Positions 1 to 9,000 of a DNA stretch of 64,000 nt are shown piece by piece; position 1 is the first letter of the stretch, and each line of letters starts with the position of its first letter. This stretch comes from Nocardia sp. NRRL S-836 (GTDB taxonomy: Bacteria > Actinomycetota > Actinomycetes > Mycobacteriales > Pseudonocardiaceae): positions 62,001 to 126,000 of the forward strand of contig NZ_LGDY01000116.1 in assembly GCF_001279525.1 (NCBI RefSeq), given 5' to 3'. Both the position numbers and the translations under genes were made by a program. The notes under the pieces were generated by a model, which saw only the letters and a program-made list of their open reading frames with translations, searched no databases and had not been told where the DNA came from.

Positions 1-522
1 GAGGGTCTGGTCGAGCAGCGCTCGTTTGATCTCGGTGTGACGCAGGCGCAACGCGCGCACGGCAGCATCACGGGAGAAAAGAGGGTCCATCGGGTCGCGG
101 GCGATGTGCGCGACCGTGTCGGGGACCAGCGTGCCGTCGACCTCGACCAGCTCGGCCAGCGCGAGGCCGCCGAAGGTTCGTTGGTCGACGAAGCGCAGCT
201 CCGGTCCGCCGTCGGCGAACCGGAACCGCACACGCAGGTGTTTCTCGTCCGGCGCGTCAGCGGGCTGGACGAGCATCTGGCCGCTCATGCCCAGGTGGGC
301 GAGCATGGCGGCTTTGTCGGCCAGTTCCACCCAGAGGTACTTGCCGCGGCGCCTGGCTGCGGTCATCGGCTGACCGGCCAGGCGCGCGCAGAAGTCCGCG
401 GAGCCCAGGTCGTGCCGCCGGATTGCACGCGGGTGCAGCACCTCCACCGAGGAGATGACCCGGCCGGCGACGTGGGCTTCGAGGCCGAGGCGAACGACCT
501 CGACCTCTGGGAGCTCAGGCAC
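1..522 (-). CDS. mutM: Formamidopyrimidine-DNA glycosylase MutM/Fpg (C-terminus outside window)
   Basis: This base-excision repair glycosylase removes 8-oxoguanine and other oxidised purines and cuts the abasic site. The GTG start at 522 gives the family N-terminus PELPEVEVV. Pro2 is the catalytic nucleophile after Met removal and Glu3 the acid, and the conserved RRGKYLW lysine is Lys61. The visible 174 residues cover the N-terminal domain and the start of the helical domain, ending in [10 protein letters not shown] just before the GVGNIYADE region. The zinc-finger end lies beyond base 1. The start is one base past the stop of the small upstream ORF, so it is probably translationally coupled and the last visible gene of the sepIVA-rnc cluster. 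Confidence 0.96.
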   Translation of the reverse strand, partial: MPELPEVEVVRLGLEAHVAGRVISSVEVLHPRAIRRHDLGSADFCARLAGQPMTAARRRGKYLWVELADKAAMLAHLGMSGQMLVQPADAPDEKHLRVRFRFADGGPELRFVDQRTFGGLALAELVEVDGTLVPDTVAHIARDPMDPLFSRDAAVRALRLRHTEIKRALLDQTL

Positions 523-523
523 G

Positions 524-724
524 TCAGGCTTCGGACTTGCCCTCGTCGACGGGCTGTGCCTCGATCACGGCGGCCTGCGGCTTGGTGGGCTTGAGCACCC
601 ACACACCGGCCCGGCTCGTGTCCCTGACCAGCACAAGGCCCTGGATGCCTCCGCTGCGGGAGGTGTTCACCGGCCCGCGGACGGTGCGGGTGCGGCGGTT
701 CGTGCGGTTCCTGGTCGCATACAT
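524..724 (-). CDS. Small basic conserved hypothetical protein between rnc and mutM
   Basis: This 66-residue protein lies exactly between rnc (stop at 732) and mutM (start at 522), with 7-base and 1-base gaps. The tight packing is the main reason to believe it. The N-terminal half is Arg/Thr-rich ([17 protein letters not shown]). The middle, [18 protein letters not shown], looks like a short beta structure, and the tail is acidic (DEGKSEA). There is no signal peptide or membrane segment. I do not recognise a characterised family. The basic N-terminus next to RNase III and L32 would suit a nucleic-acid partner, but that is only inference. Confidence 0.65.
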   Translation of the reverse strand: MYATRNRTNRRTRTVRGPVNTSRSGGIQGLVLVRDTSRAGVWVLKPTKPQAAVIEAQPVDEGKSEA

Positions 725-731
725 TGCGGTC

Positions 732-1535
732 TCAGTCTTCCTCGGTTGGGGAGGTCCCTGGCGTCACCGAGGCGCCATTCTGTCCGTTCGCGGACGAGGC
801 CGACTCCTGCTCGGCCTGTACGCGTTCCGACAGAACATGATAGGCCGCTTCAGCGGCCTTCTGCTCGGCTTCCTTCTTGGTGCGCCCATCACCCTTGCCG
901 TAGGGCTGGCCACCGACGAGCACCGTGGCGGTGAACTCCTTGCGGTGGTCCGGCCCCTGGTCGTCCACGCGGTACTCCGGGACGCCGAGACTGGCTTGAG
1001 CGGTGAGCTCCTGCAGGCTTGTCTTCCAGTCCAGTCCAGCACCCAAGAGCGGAGCTTTGGCCAAGAGTGGATCGAACAGCCGGTGAACGAACGTTCGTGC
1101 GGTATCGATACCGAACTGCAGGTACACCGCACCGATGACGGCTTCCAGGCCGTCGGCGAGGATGCTCGCCTTGTCCCTGCCGCCGGTCAGCTCTTCGCCG
1201 CGCCCGAGCAGCAGGTGTGCACCGAGACCGCCCTCACCCAGGTTGCGCGCGACACCGGCGAGAGCGTGCATGTTGACCACGCTGGCGCGGAGCTTCGCGA
1301 GCTGACCCTCTGGCAGGTCCGGGTGAGTGCGGTAGAGGTGGTCGGTGACGACCAGCCCCAGTACGGCGTCTCCCAGGAACTCGAGACGCTCGTTCGGCGG
1401 TAGCCCGCCGTTCTCGTACGCGTACGACCGGTGGGTGAGCGAAAGCCCGAGCAGCTCGGCGTCCAACTCGACGCCGAGCGCTTCGGACAAAGTCGCGCGG
1501 TCAGCTTGCGGAGCGCGCGGCGGCTTTCCCCCCAC
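732..1535 (-). CDS. rnc: Ribonuclease III
   Basis: This double-stranded-RNA endonuclease processes rRNA precursors and structured mRNAs. The 267 residues contain the signature [11 protein letters not shown] at about 48-58 with the Mg-binding acidic residues, a second catalytic patch [16 protein letters not shown], and a C-terminal dsRNA-binding domain at about 170-235 ending in [14 protein letters not shown]. An acidic, Ser-rich tail follows. The frame stays open far upstream, but residues before the GTG at 1535 overlap rpmF and do not resemble RNase III. GTG 1535 lies 17 bases after the rpmF stop. Its ribosome binding site is weak, which fits translational coupling within the DUF177-rpmF-rnc operon. 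Confidence 0.95.
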   Translation of the reverse strand: MGGKPPRAPQADRATLSEALGVELDAELLGLSLTHRSYAYENGGLPPNERLEFLGDAVLGLVVTDHLYRTHPDLPEGQLAKLRASVVNMHALAGVARNLGEGGLGAHLLLGRGEELTGGRDKASILADGLEAVIGAVYLQFGIDTARTFVHRLFDPLLAKAPLLGAGLDWKTSLQELTAQASLGVPEYRVDDQGPDHRKEFTATVLVGGQPYGKGDGRTKKEAEQKAAEAAYHVLSERVQAEQESASSANGQNGASVTPGTSPTEED

Positions 1536-1552
1536 TGCGTTACCGGAGGAGA

Positions 1553-1735
1553 TCAGGCCGGCTGAGCGACCTGGCGGCCAGCGTACTGACCACAGGCCGG
1601 GCAGGCGACGTGCTGCGGCTTCGGCTGGCGGCAAGCCTTGTTGGAGCACGCCACCAGGTGCACGGCAGACGTCTTCCACTGGGAACGGCGCGCACGGGTG
1701 TTCGAGCGCGACATCTTCCGCTTCGGGACGGCCAC
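1553..1735 (-). CDS. rpmF: 50S ribosomal protein L32, zinc-binding form
   Basis: This is a large-subunit protein of 60 residues starting [17 protein letters not shown], the standard L32 N-terminus. Four cysteines (CSNKAC and CPAC) form the zinc ribbon of the C+ type, so this is not the zinc-free paralogue made under zinc limitation. The GTG start at 1735 is two bases after the DUF177 stop, and a GAGGAG ribosome binding site lies inside the last codons of DUF177. The DUF177-rpmF pair is conserved across bacteria, and here it leads into rnc. Confidence 0.97.
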   Translation of the reverse strand: MAVPKRKMSRSNTRARRSQWKTSAVHLVACSNKACRQPKPQHVACPACGQYAGRQVAQPA

Positions 1736-1737
1736 GA

Positions 1738-2319
1738 CTACTTCTCCTCGTTGTTGTCATCGCTGAACCGCTCTTGCAACGCGGCCCAACGAGGGTCGAT
1801 CGTCTCATGCCCGTGGTCGGGCCCGAGCTCCGCCCACCTGCCACCACACTCGGAGCAAAGCCCCTTGCAGTCCGGCTCGCAGAGCGGCGCCTGCGGCAGC
1901 GCGAGGACGATGGCGTCCCGCACCACAGGCTCGAGGTCGATCAGATCGTTCTCGATCCGACTGATCTCGTCTTCATCGGTGGTCTCGTCCGTGGTGCTGT
2001 CCGGCCACGCGTACAGCTCCGTGATCCGGACCTCGACCTCATCGGTGATGGGCTCGAGACAGCGCGAGCACTCACCCTCGACCTTGGCGAACGCGGTTCC
2101 CGAGACGAGAACGCCCTCCACGACCGACTCGGTCAGGAGGTCGAGCTCGACTTCCCCGCCTTCCGGCACCGCGATCACCCCGAGCAACCCCACTCCAGCG
2201 GCGGGCACCGACCGTACGAAGGGTCGGCTGGAACCGGCGCGACGGCCGAGGTCCCTGGTGTCGAAGACCCAGGGTCCTGATGCTGTGGGACGCGTGGACG
2301 CGTGACGATGCTCAGTCAT
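1738..2319 (-). CDS. DUF177 (YceD-family) protein upstream of rpmF
   Basis: DUF177/YceD proteins are linked to ribosome assembly and 23S rRNA accumulation, and they almost always precede rpmF. The 193 residues include the characteristic ECSRCLEPI motif in the middle and a second cysteine cluster [13 protein letters not shown] near the C-terminus, probably metal-binding. An acidic linker ([11 protein letters not shown]) joins them. The ATG at 2319 starts MTEHRHAS and excludes the non-homologous upstream reading frame. The molecular function of the family is not settled, so the assignment rests on domain and gene order. Confidence 0.92.
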   Translation of the reverse strand: MTEHRHASTRPTASGPWVFDTRDLGRRAGSSRPFVRSVPAAGVGLLGVIAVPEGGEVELDLLTESVVEGVLVSGTAFAKVEGECSRCLEPITDEVEVRITELYAWPDSTTDETTDEDEISRIENDLIDLEPVVRDAIVLALPQAPLCEPDCKGLCSECGGRWAELGPDHGHETIDPRWAALQERFSDDNNEEK

Positions 2320-2492
2320 GATCGGGTTTTTGCTCGAACGGGGACCTACCACGTCCAGCCGGTCCAGGGTACGGGACAACGCGTCCCCACGTGAAATCGC
2401 CAGGTGATCGCGCCCGCCTGACGTAACGCGAATCACACGTTCAGGCGCCCTCTCCCCGGTTCCGGGCCTGCCGGAACACGAAAGGGTGAAGG

Positions 2493-3209
2493 TCAGGAGC
2501 CGTAGTCGAACGGTGCCGCGGCGCCCGCCACGGCCGGCCCGCGCAGGTGCGAGCGGCCCTTGCCGACCGAGCGCAGGGTGTGGGCGAGGAGGTCCTCGAA
2601 GTCCGCGAGCTTGCCGTCGACGTAGGCGTCGCACTCCGACCGCAGCCGGATCGACTCGTTCTGCGCGGCGTCGAGCAGGCGGGCGGCCTCGGCGTGCGCC
2701 GCGCGCACGACCTCCTGCTCGTTGACGAGCCTGGCCTGCTCGGCGCGGCCCTCCTCGGTGGCGCGCTCGTAGTTGGCCCGGCCGGCCTGGATCATCCGCT
2801 CCGCCTCCGCGTGCGAACGGCCCACGAGGTCGTCGTACTCCTGGCGGCCGGCGGCGACCGTGCGCTGCGCCTGGTCCTCCGCCTCCGCGACCATCCGCTC
2901 CGCGCGGGCACGCGCGTCGGACAGCATCGCCTCGGCCTCCGCCTGCGCCTCCGCGAGGATGCGCTCGGCGTCCGAACGGGCCTTGGACACGCCGGCTTCC
3001 GCCTCGTGCTTGGCCTTGCCGACGAGCTCGTCGCGGTGGTCCAGCACGTCCTGCGCGTCGTCCAGCTCGGCGGGGATCGCGTCGCGGACGTCGTCGAGCA
3101 GTTCGAGCACGTCGCCGCGCGGCACCACGCAGCCCGAGGTCATCGGAACTCCGCGCGCTTCCTCGACGATCGTCACCAGCTCGTCGAGTGCCTCGAACAC
3201 CCGGTACAC
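2493..3209 (-). CDS. sepIVA: SepIVA/DivIVA-like septation coiled-coil protein
   Basis: This 238-residue protein has a DivIVA-type N-terminus (MYRVFEALDELVTIVEEARG) and a long Ala/Glu-rich coiled coil at about 60-205 built of repeats such as ARSDAERILAEAQAEAEAM. The mycobacterial protein at the same position upstream of DUF177-rnc is SepIVA, a septation factor that also acts on cell-wall precursor enzymes, so I transfer that name by homology and synteny. The GTG at 3209 is preceded by a GGGGAG ribosome binding site. The C-terminal tail is short and unstructured. It is probably cytoplasmic and membrane-associated at pole or septum. Confidence 0.85.
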   Translation of the reverse strand: MYRVFEALDELVTIVEEARGVPMTSGCVVPRGDVLELLDDVRDAIPAELDDAQDVLDHRDELVGKAKHEAEAGVSKARSDAERILAEAQAEAEAMLSDARARAERMVAEAEDQAQRTVAAGRQEYDDLVGRSHAEAERMIQAGRANYERATEEGRAEQARLVNEQEVVRAAHAEAARLLDAAQNESIRLRSECDAYVDGKLADFEDLLAHTLRSVGKGRSHLRGPAVAGAAAPFDYGS

Positions 3210-3249
3210 GTCTCACTCCCCAACCTCTGTGGCTCCCACCCACAAGTGT

Positions 3250-3288
3250 GCCCTGCCGGTCTCCCCGAAAGAGGGAGATCGGCAGGGC
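3250..3288. other. Strong hairpin between divergent sepIVA and GNAT genes
   Basis: Two 16-base arms (3250-3265 and 3273-3288) pair with a single G-T wobble around the 7-base loop cgaaaga. It lies upstream of both neighbouring genes, so it is not an obvious terminator for either. It could stop transcription reading through from coaD on the minus strand, or form part of a 5' leader. Confidence 0.55.
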
Positions 3289-3320
3289 GTGTCAGGATTC
3301 GGCGACACCTTGGGGGGAAC

Positions 3321-3767
3321 GTGGAGATCACCATCAGGCGTGCGACCGCCGCCGATGTCGACCCGATCGTGGCGATGCTCGCCGACGACCCGCTGGGCGC
3401 GGCCAGGGAGAAGCCCGGCGACCCGGCCTACCTGACGGCGTTCGAGGTGATCGACGCCGACCCGCACCAGTTCCTCGCGGTGGCGGTCGCGGGTGAGGAG
3501 GTCGTGGGCACGCTGCAGCTGACGTTCACGTCCGGGTTGTCGCGGCTGGGCATGACCCGCGCGACCGTGGAGGCCGTGCGGGTGCGTTCCGACCAGCGCG
3601 GCGGCGGCCTCGGTGAGCGGCTGCTCAGGTGGGCGCTCAACGAGGCGCGGGCGCGCGGCTGCGGCATGGTGCAGCTGACGACGGACGCGTCGCGCACGGA
3701 CGCGCACCGGTTCTACGAGCGGCTCGGGTTCACCGCGTCGCACGTGGGGATGAAGCTGACCCTCTAG
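3321..3767 (+). CDS. GNAT-family N-acetyltransferase
   Basis: This 148-residue protein has the GNAT fold. It starts VEITIRRATAADVDPIVAML, and the acetyl-CoA pyrophosphate-binding loop is RSDQRGGGLGERLLRWAL (motif A, R/QxxGxG). The C-terminal strand HRFYERLGFTASHVGMKL is typical of small-molecule or protein N-acetyltransferases. The substrate cannot be read from the sequence. The GTG at 3321 follows a TGGGGGG ribosome binding site. It is the only plus-strand gene in a minus-strand block, and its stop overlaps the coaD stop by four bases tail to tail. Confidence 0.88.
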   Translation: MEITIRRATAADVDPIVAMLADDPLGAAREKPGDPAYLTAFEVIDADPHQFLAVAVAGEEVVGTLQLTFTSGLSRLGMTRATVEAVRVRSDQRGGGLGERLLRWALNEARARGCGMVQLTTDASRTDAHRFYERLGFTASHVGMKLTL

Positions 3768-4246
3768 CGGGTCTCGGCGAGGCGCTGCTGCAGCCGCTGC
3801 TCGACGCTCGCCGGCAGCAGCGTCGACACGTCCCCGCCGTAGGTCGCCACTTCCTTGACCAGCGACGACGCCAGGAACGAGTACTGCGGGCTGGCCTGCA
3901 TGAACAGCGTGTCGACGCCGGTGAGCTGGTGGTTCATCTGCGCCATCTGCAGCTCGTAGTCGTAGTCGCTGACCGCGCGCAGGCCCTTCACGATGGCCTT
4001 GATGTGGTTCTCGCGGCAGTAGTCGACCAGCAGGCCGTGCCACGAGTCCACCCGCACGTTGTCCCACTGCGAGGTGACCTCGCGCAGCATGTCCTGACGC
4101 TCTTCGACGTTGAACAGGGTGCGCTTGTTCTTGTTGATGAGCACGGCGACGACGACCTCGTCGAACAGGTGCGCGGCTCTCCCGATGATGTCCAGGTGGC
4201 CGTTCGTTACCGGGTCGTAGGAGCCGGGGTACACGGCACGCGTCAT
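3764..4246 (-). CDS. coaD: Phosphopantetheine adenylyltransferase
   Basis: CoaD makes dephospho-CoA from 4'-phosphopantetheine and ATP, the penultimate step of CoA synthesis. At 160 residues it has the usual length. The nucleotidyl-transferase motif GSYDPVTNGH (T/HxGH at 14-17) is near the N-terminus, and the second motif is SFLASSLVKEVATYGGD. Starting at ATG 4246 (MTRAVYPGSYD) matches the family; the longer frame adds 19 unrelated residues. It lies 53 bases downstream of rsmD, the usual actinobacterial pairing. Confidence 0.97.
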   Translation of the reverse strand: MTRAVYPGSYDPVTNGHLDIIGRAAHLFDEVVVAVLINKNKRTLFNVEERQDMLREVTSQWDNVRVDSWHGLLVDYCRENHIKAIVKGLRAVSDYDYELQMAQMNHQLTGVDTLFMQASPQYSFLASSLVKEVATYGGDVSTLLPASVEQRLQQRLAETR

Positions 4247-4299
4247 GAGGCGGACGTTAGCACCCGATCGGACGCCTCCAGGCGGGTCCGTGGTTCTCG

Positions 4300-4854
4300 T
4301 CACCCATCAGCACGTACCCGGCCCCAGTACACCGCCGTGTCGCCATATCGCTTGGCCCGCAAGGGTTCCACCTCGTCGGGCCACGCTGGTTCGCCGCTGC
4401 GCGAAGCACGTTCCACGACCAGGAGGGCGTCGTCGGCGAGCCTGGGGACGATCCCCCGCAGCACCTTGGCGAGCTCGTCGTCGCCCACCGCGTACGGCGG
4501 GTCGGCGAACACGACGTCGAACTTCTCCCCCTCGGCCGTGACGAACGCCTCAGCCGTGCGGTTCGCGATCGTCGTGTTGCCGAAGCCCAGCTCACGCGCG
4601 TTGGACCGGAGCACGTCCGCCGCCCGCTTGTCGGACTCGACGAACGTGGCGTGCCCCGCTCCCCTGCTCAGCGCCTCGAACCCGAGCGCGCCCGAGCCCG
4701 CGTAGAGGTCGAGGACCTGGGCGCCGTCGAGGTCGAAGAGGGACTCCAGGGAGCTGAACAACGCCTCGCGCACCCGCTCCGACGTCGGCCTGGTGCCCTT
4801 CGGCGGCACCTTCAGCCGCCGCCCGCCCGCGGACCCGGCAACAATTCGTGTCAC
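4300..4854 (-). CDS. rsmD: 16S rRNA (guanine966-N2)-methyltransferase RsmD
   Basis: RsmD methylates G966 of 16S rRNA in the assembled small subunit. The 184 residues show the family N-terminus RIVAGSAGGRRL, the SAM-binding motif DLYAGSG at 49-55, and the catalytic motif DPPY at 118-121, the form used by exocyclic-amine N-methyltransferases. The GTG start at 4854 lies 24 bases after the stop of the metallo-hydrolase gene, so the two may be co-transcribed and continue into coaD. Confidence 0.95.
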   Translation of the reverse strand: MTRIVAGSAGGRRLKVPPKGTRPTSERVREALFSSLESLFDLDGAQVLDLYAGSGALGFEALSRGAGHATFVESDKRAADVLRSNARELGFGNTTIANRTAEAFVTAEGEKFDVVFADPPYAVGDDELAKVLRGIVPRLADDALLVVERASRSGEPAWPDEVEPLRAKRYGDTAVYWGRVRADG

Positions 4855-4878
4855 CCGCCCATCGTCCCAGGCGCCGGC

Positions 4879-5952
4879 TCAGGCGAGCCCCTGCCACCAC
4901 CCGTCGACCTCGTCCGGCGCGTCCACGTCCACCCGCTCGCCCGGCCGCGGCACCGCGAGCTTCAGCCCGCGGGCCTTCACCTCGCGCCACACCCGGTCCA
5001 CCGGCTCACCCCACGAGTGCAGCGCCAGGTTGAACGTCGCCCAGTGCACCGGGATCAACAGGCCGCCGCCGAGGTCCTCGAACGCGCGGACCCCGTCCTC
5101 GGGCGTCATGTGGATGTCGGGCCACGCGTCCCCGTAGGCACCGACCTGCATCAGCACCGCGTCGAACGGCCCGTGCTCGCGCCCGATCTTCGCGTAGCCG
5201 GGGAAATAGCCCGTGTCACCGCTGTAGAACACCGACCGGCCGGCGCGGGCGATCACCCACGACGCCCACAGCGTGACGTCGCGCTGCACCGAACGGCCGG
5301 AGAAGTGTTGCGCCGCAGTGCAGGTGAGCACGAAACCGTCCACTTCGAACGACTCGTCCCAGTCCAGCTCCACGATCCGCTCCTCGGGCACCGCCCAGCG
5401 CCGCAGGTGCGCCCCGATGCCCAGCGGCACGACGAACACCGCCGACGACCCGGCCGTGAGCGCCCGCACGGTATCCATGTCGAGGTGGTCGTAGTGGTCG
5501 TGCGAGATCACGACCGCGCTGAGAGACGGCAGATCCGACAACTCGTGCGGAACGGGGTGCAGTCGGCGTGGTCCCACGTGCGCGGACGGTGACACGCGGT
5601 CACTCCACACGGGATCCAGCAGCACCGCCGCGCCGTCGATCTCCACCAGCGCCGACGCGTGGCCGTACCAGGTCACGTGCACACCGGACGAGACCGGCGC
5701 GGCGGGCCGCACCAGCGGCACCGGGGCGGCGGGCCTGCGGTCGGCGCCACCGGCCAGGAAGTCGCGCAAGGAGAAGTTGTCGCGGTCGGGGACGGTGCGG
5801 ACCTCCCTGTCGTTGTGGAACTTCCCGCCCCGGTACCGCGGCGAGCGCGCCATCTCGACCGGGTCCGGCTTCCCGCCCAGCTGCGCGGGCACGTCCCGCA
5901 GCGCCCACGCCACGCCCGCCAGTCCGAGCAACCCGGCCAACGCCTTCTTCAT
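4879..5952 (-). CDS. Membrane-anchored metallo-beta-lactamase-fold hydrolase (NAPE-PLD/UlaG-like)
   Basis: This 357-residue protein starts with a hydrophobic N-terminal segment (KKALAGLLGLAGVAWAL) that is probably a membrane anchor or signal. The metal-binding HDHYDH is at 151-156, followed by SGDTGYFPGY (bridging Asp) and a C-terminal HWATFNL histidine, the zinc ligands of the MBL fold. YGHASALVEIDG and the proline-rich region before it match the N-acylphosphatidylethanolamine phospholipase D-like branch, so a phosphodiester or lipid substrate is plausible but unproven. The ATG at 5952 has a GAAGAGGG site upstream. Confidence 0.88.
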   Translation of the reverse strand: MKKALAGLLGLAGVAWALRDVPAQLGGKPDPVEMARSPRYRGGKFHNDREVRTVPDRDNFSLRDFLAGGADRRPAAPVPLVRPAAPVSSGVHVTWYGHASALVEIDGAAVLLDPVWSDRVSPSAHVGPRRLHPVPHELSDLPSLSAVVISHDHYDHLDMDTVRALTAGSSAVFVVPLGIGAHLRRWAVPEERIVELDWDESFEVDGFVLTCTAAQHFSGRSVQRDVTLWASWVIARAGRSVFYSGDTGYFPGYAKIGREHGPFDAVLMQVGAYGDAWPDIHMTPEDGVRAFEDLGGGLLIPVHWATFNLALHSWGEPVDRVWREVKARGLKLAVPRPGERVDVDAPDEVDGWWQGLA

Positions 5953-6031
5953 CTGCCAACCCTCTTCCCTGACCCCGTGTGCCCGGTGCAACGCTGGGAA
6001 TCGTCGTGGAGTTCCGTCCCCCGCGCAGCAC

Positions 6032-6062
6032 GAAGGCCCGGCTGAGAACCAGCCGGGCCTTC
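6032..6062 (-). terminator. Hairpin terminator after pyc
   Basis: A perfect 12-base inverted repeat (6032-6043 and 6051-6062) with a 7-base loop lies 20 bases downstream of the pyc stop and upstream of the hydrolase gene. It has no U-tract, as is common in actinobacteria. Confidence 0.7.
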
Positions 6063-6082
6063 GCGACACCACCGTCAGGAAC

Positions 6083-9000
6083 TCACTCCAGGACGATCAG
6101 GAGGTCGCCGCCCTCCACCTGCTGGGCGCCGCGCAACGCCAGGCGCGCCACCTTGCCCGCCTTGGGCGCGGTGATCGCGGCCTCCATCTTCATGGCCTCG
6201 ATCGTGGCGACGGTCTGGCCGGCCTCGACGCTGTCGCCCTCCTCCACCGCCGTCGTCACCACGCCGGCGAACGGTGCCGCCACGTGGTTCGGGTTGCCGC
6301 GGTCGGCCTTCTCGGCGGCCGGGACGTCGGCGGCCACGGACCGGTCGCGGACCTGGATCGGGCGGAGCTGGCCGTTCAGCGTGGCCATGACCGTGCGGAT
6401 GCCGCGCTCGTCGGCCTCGGAGATCGCCTCCAGGCCGATCAGCAACCGGACACCCGGCTCCAGGTCGACGGAGTACTCCTCGCCGGGCCGCAGGCCGTAG
6501 AAGAAGTCCTTGGAGCGCAGCACCGACGTGTCGCCGTAGGCCTCGCGGTGGGCGCGGAACTCCTTCGTGGGCGCCGGGAACAGCAGCCGGTTCAGCGTGG
6601 CCCTGCGGTCGTCGGCCAGGCCCGCCTCGTCCTCGGCGGAGAGCTCCTGGACCGGCTTCGGTGCCGGACGGCCCTCCAGCGCCTTCGAGCGGAACGGCTC
6701 CGGCCAGCCGCCGGGCGGGTCACCCAGCTCACCGTGCAGGAAGCCGATCACCGACGCCGGGATGTCGAACTTGCCGGGGTTCTCCTCGAACTCGGCCGGT
6801 GCCACGCCCGCGCCCACGAGGTGCAGCGCGAGGTCGCCGACGACCTTGGACGACGGCGTCACCTTCACGAGGTGGCCGAGCATGCGGTCGGCGGCCGCGT
6901 ACATCGACTCGATCTCCTCGAACTTCTCGCCCAGGCCCAGCGCGACGGCCTGCGTGCGGAGGTTCGACAGCTGCCCACCGGGGATCTCGTGGTGGTAGAC
7001 GCGGCCGGTCGGGCCGGGGATGCCGGACTCGAACGGCGCGTAGATCTTGCGCACGGCCTCCCAGTACGGCTCCAGGTCGCAGACGTTCTGCAGGTCGAGG
7101 CCGGTGGCGTGCTCGGTGTGGTCGGTCAGCGCCACGATCGAGGACAGCGGCGGCTGCGAGGTCGTGCCCGCCATCGACGCGGTGGCGCCGTCGATCGCGT
7201 CGACACCGGCCTGGATCGCGGCCAGGTAGGTCGCCAGCTGGCCACCGGCGGTGTCGTGCGTGTGGAGGTGGACCGGGAGGTCGAACTCCTTGCGCAGCGC
7301 GGAGATCAGCCGTGCCGCCGCCGGTGCGCGCAGCAGGCCGGCCATGTCCTTCACGGCCAGCACGTGCGCGCCCGCGCCGACGATCTGCTCGGCGAGCTTG
7401 AGGTAGTAGTCCAGCGTGTACAGCCGCTCGTCCGGGCTGGACAGGTCGCTGGTGTAGCAGAGCGCGACCTCGGCGACCGCGGTCCCGGTCTCGCGCACGG
7501 CCTCGATCGCCGGGCGCATCTGCTCGACGTCGTTGAGCGCGTCGAAGATCCGGAAGATGTCGATGCCGGTGGTCGTCGCCTCCTGCACGAACGCCTTGGT
7601 CACGGCCTCCGGGTACGGCGTGTAGCCGACCGTGTTGCGGCCGCGCAGCAGCATCTGCAGGTTGATGTTCGGCACGGCCTCGCGCAGCGCGGCCAGGCGC
7701 TCCCACGGGTCCTCCGCGAGGAACCGCAGCGCCACGTCGTAGGTCGCACCGCCCCAGCACTCCAGCGACAGCAGCTCCGGCGTCATGCGCGCGACGTGCG
7801 GCGCGACGGCGAGCAGGTCCTTGGTGCGCACGCGGGTGGCCAGCAGCGACTGGTGCGCGTCGCGGAACGTGGTGTCCGTGACGCCGACGGCCTTGCTCTC
7901 CCGCATCCACCGCGCGAAGCCCTCGGGGCCGAGCTCGACCAGCTTCTGCTTCGACCCGGCGGGCGGTTCGGCGTTGACGTCGATGGCCGGCAGCTTCTCG
8001 CGCGGGTCCACGGCCGTCGGGCGGGTGCCGTTCGGGTGGTTGACCGTGACGTCGGCGAGGTAGGTGAGCAGGCGCGTGCCGCGGTCGGCCGAGTGGCGCG
8101 CCGTCAGCAGGTGCGGGCGCTTCTCGATGAACGACGTGGTGACGCGGCCCTCGTAGAAGTCCGGCTCGTCCAGCACGGCCTGGATGAACGGGATGTTCGT
8201 GGACACACCGCGGATGCGGAACTCGGCGATCGCACGGCGCGCACGGGCGACGGCGAGGCCGAAGTTGCGGCCGCGGCACGTGAGCTTCACGAGCATCGAG
8301 TCGAAGTGCGGGCTGATCGCCATGCCCGCGCCCGCCGTGCCGCCGTCGAGGCGGATGCCGGAACCACCCGGCGAGCGGTAGGCGCTGATCGTGCCGGTGT
8401 CCGGGCGGAAGCCGTTGGCCGGGTCCTCCGTGGTGATGCGGCACTGCAGCGCCGCGCCGCGCAGCTGGACGGTGTCCTGCGACAGGCCCAGGTCCTCCAG
8501 CGTCTCACCGGACGCGATGCGCATCTGCGACTGCACGAGGTCGACGTCGGTCACCTCCTCGGTGACCGTGTGCTCGACCTGGATGCGCGGGTTCATCTCG
8601 ATGAAGACGTAGTGGCCCTGCGGGTCGAGCAGGAACTCCACGGTGCCGGCGTTGCGGTAGCCGATGTGCCGGGCGAACTTGACCGCGTCGTTGCAGATCC
8701 GCTCGCGCAGCTCAGGGTCGAGGTTCGGCGCGGGCGCGATCTCGATGACCTTCTGGTGGCGCCGCTGCACCGAGCAGTCGCGCTCGAAGAGGTGGATCAC
8801 GTTGCCCTGGCCGTCGGCGAGGATCTGCACCTCGATGTGGCGCGGCTCGACCACGGCCTGTTCGAGGAACACCGTCGGGTCGCCGAACGCCGACTCCGCC
8901 TCGCGGGAGGCCGCCTCGAGCGCCTCGCGCAGCGCGGCCGGGTCGTCGACCTTGCGCATGCCGCGGCCACCACCGCCGGCGACGGCCTTCACGAACACGG

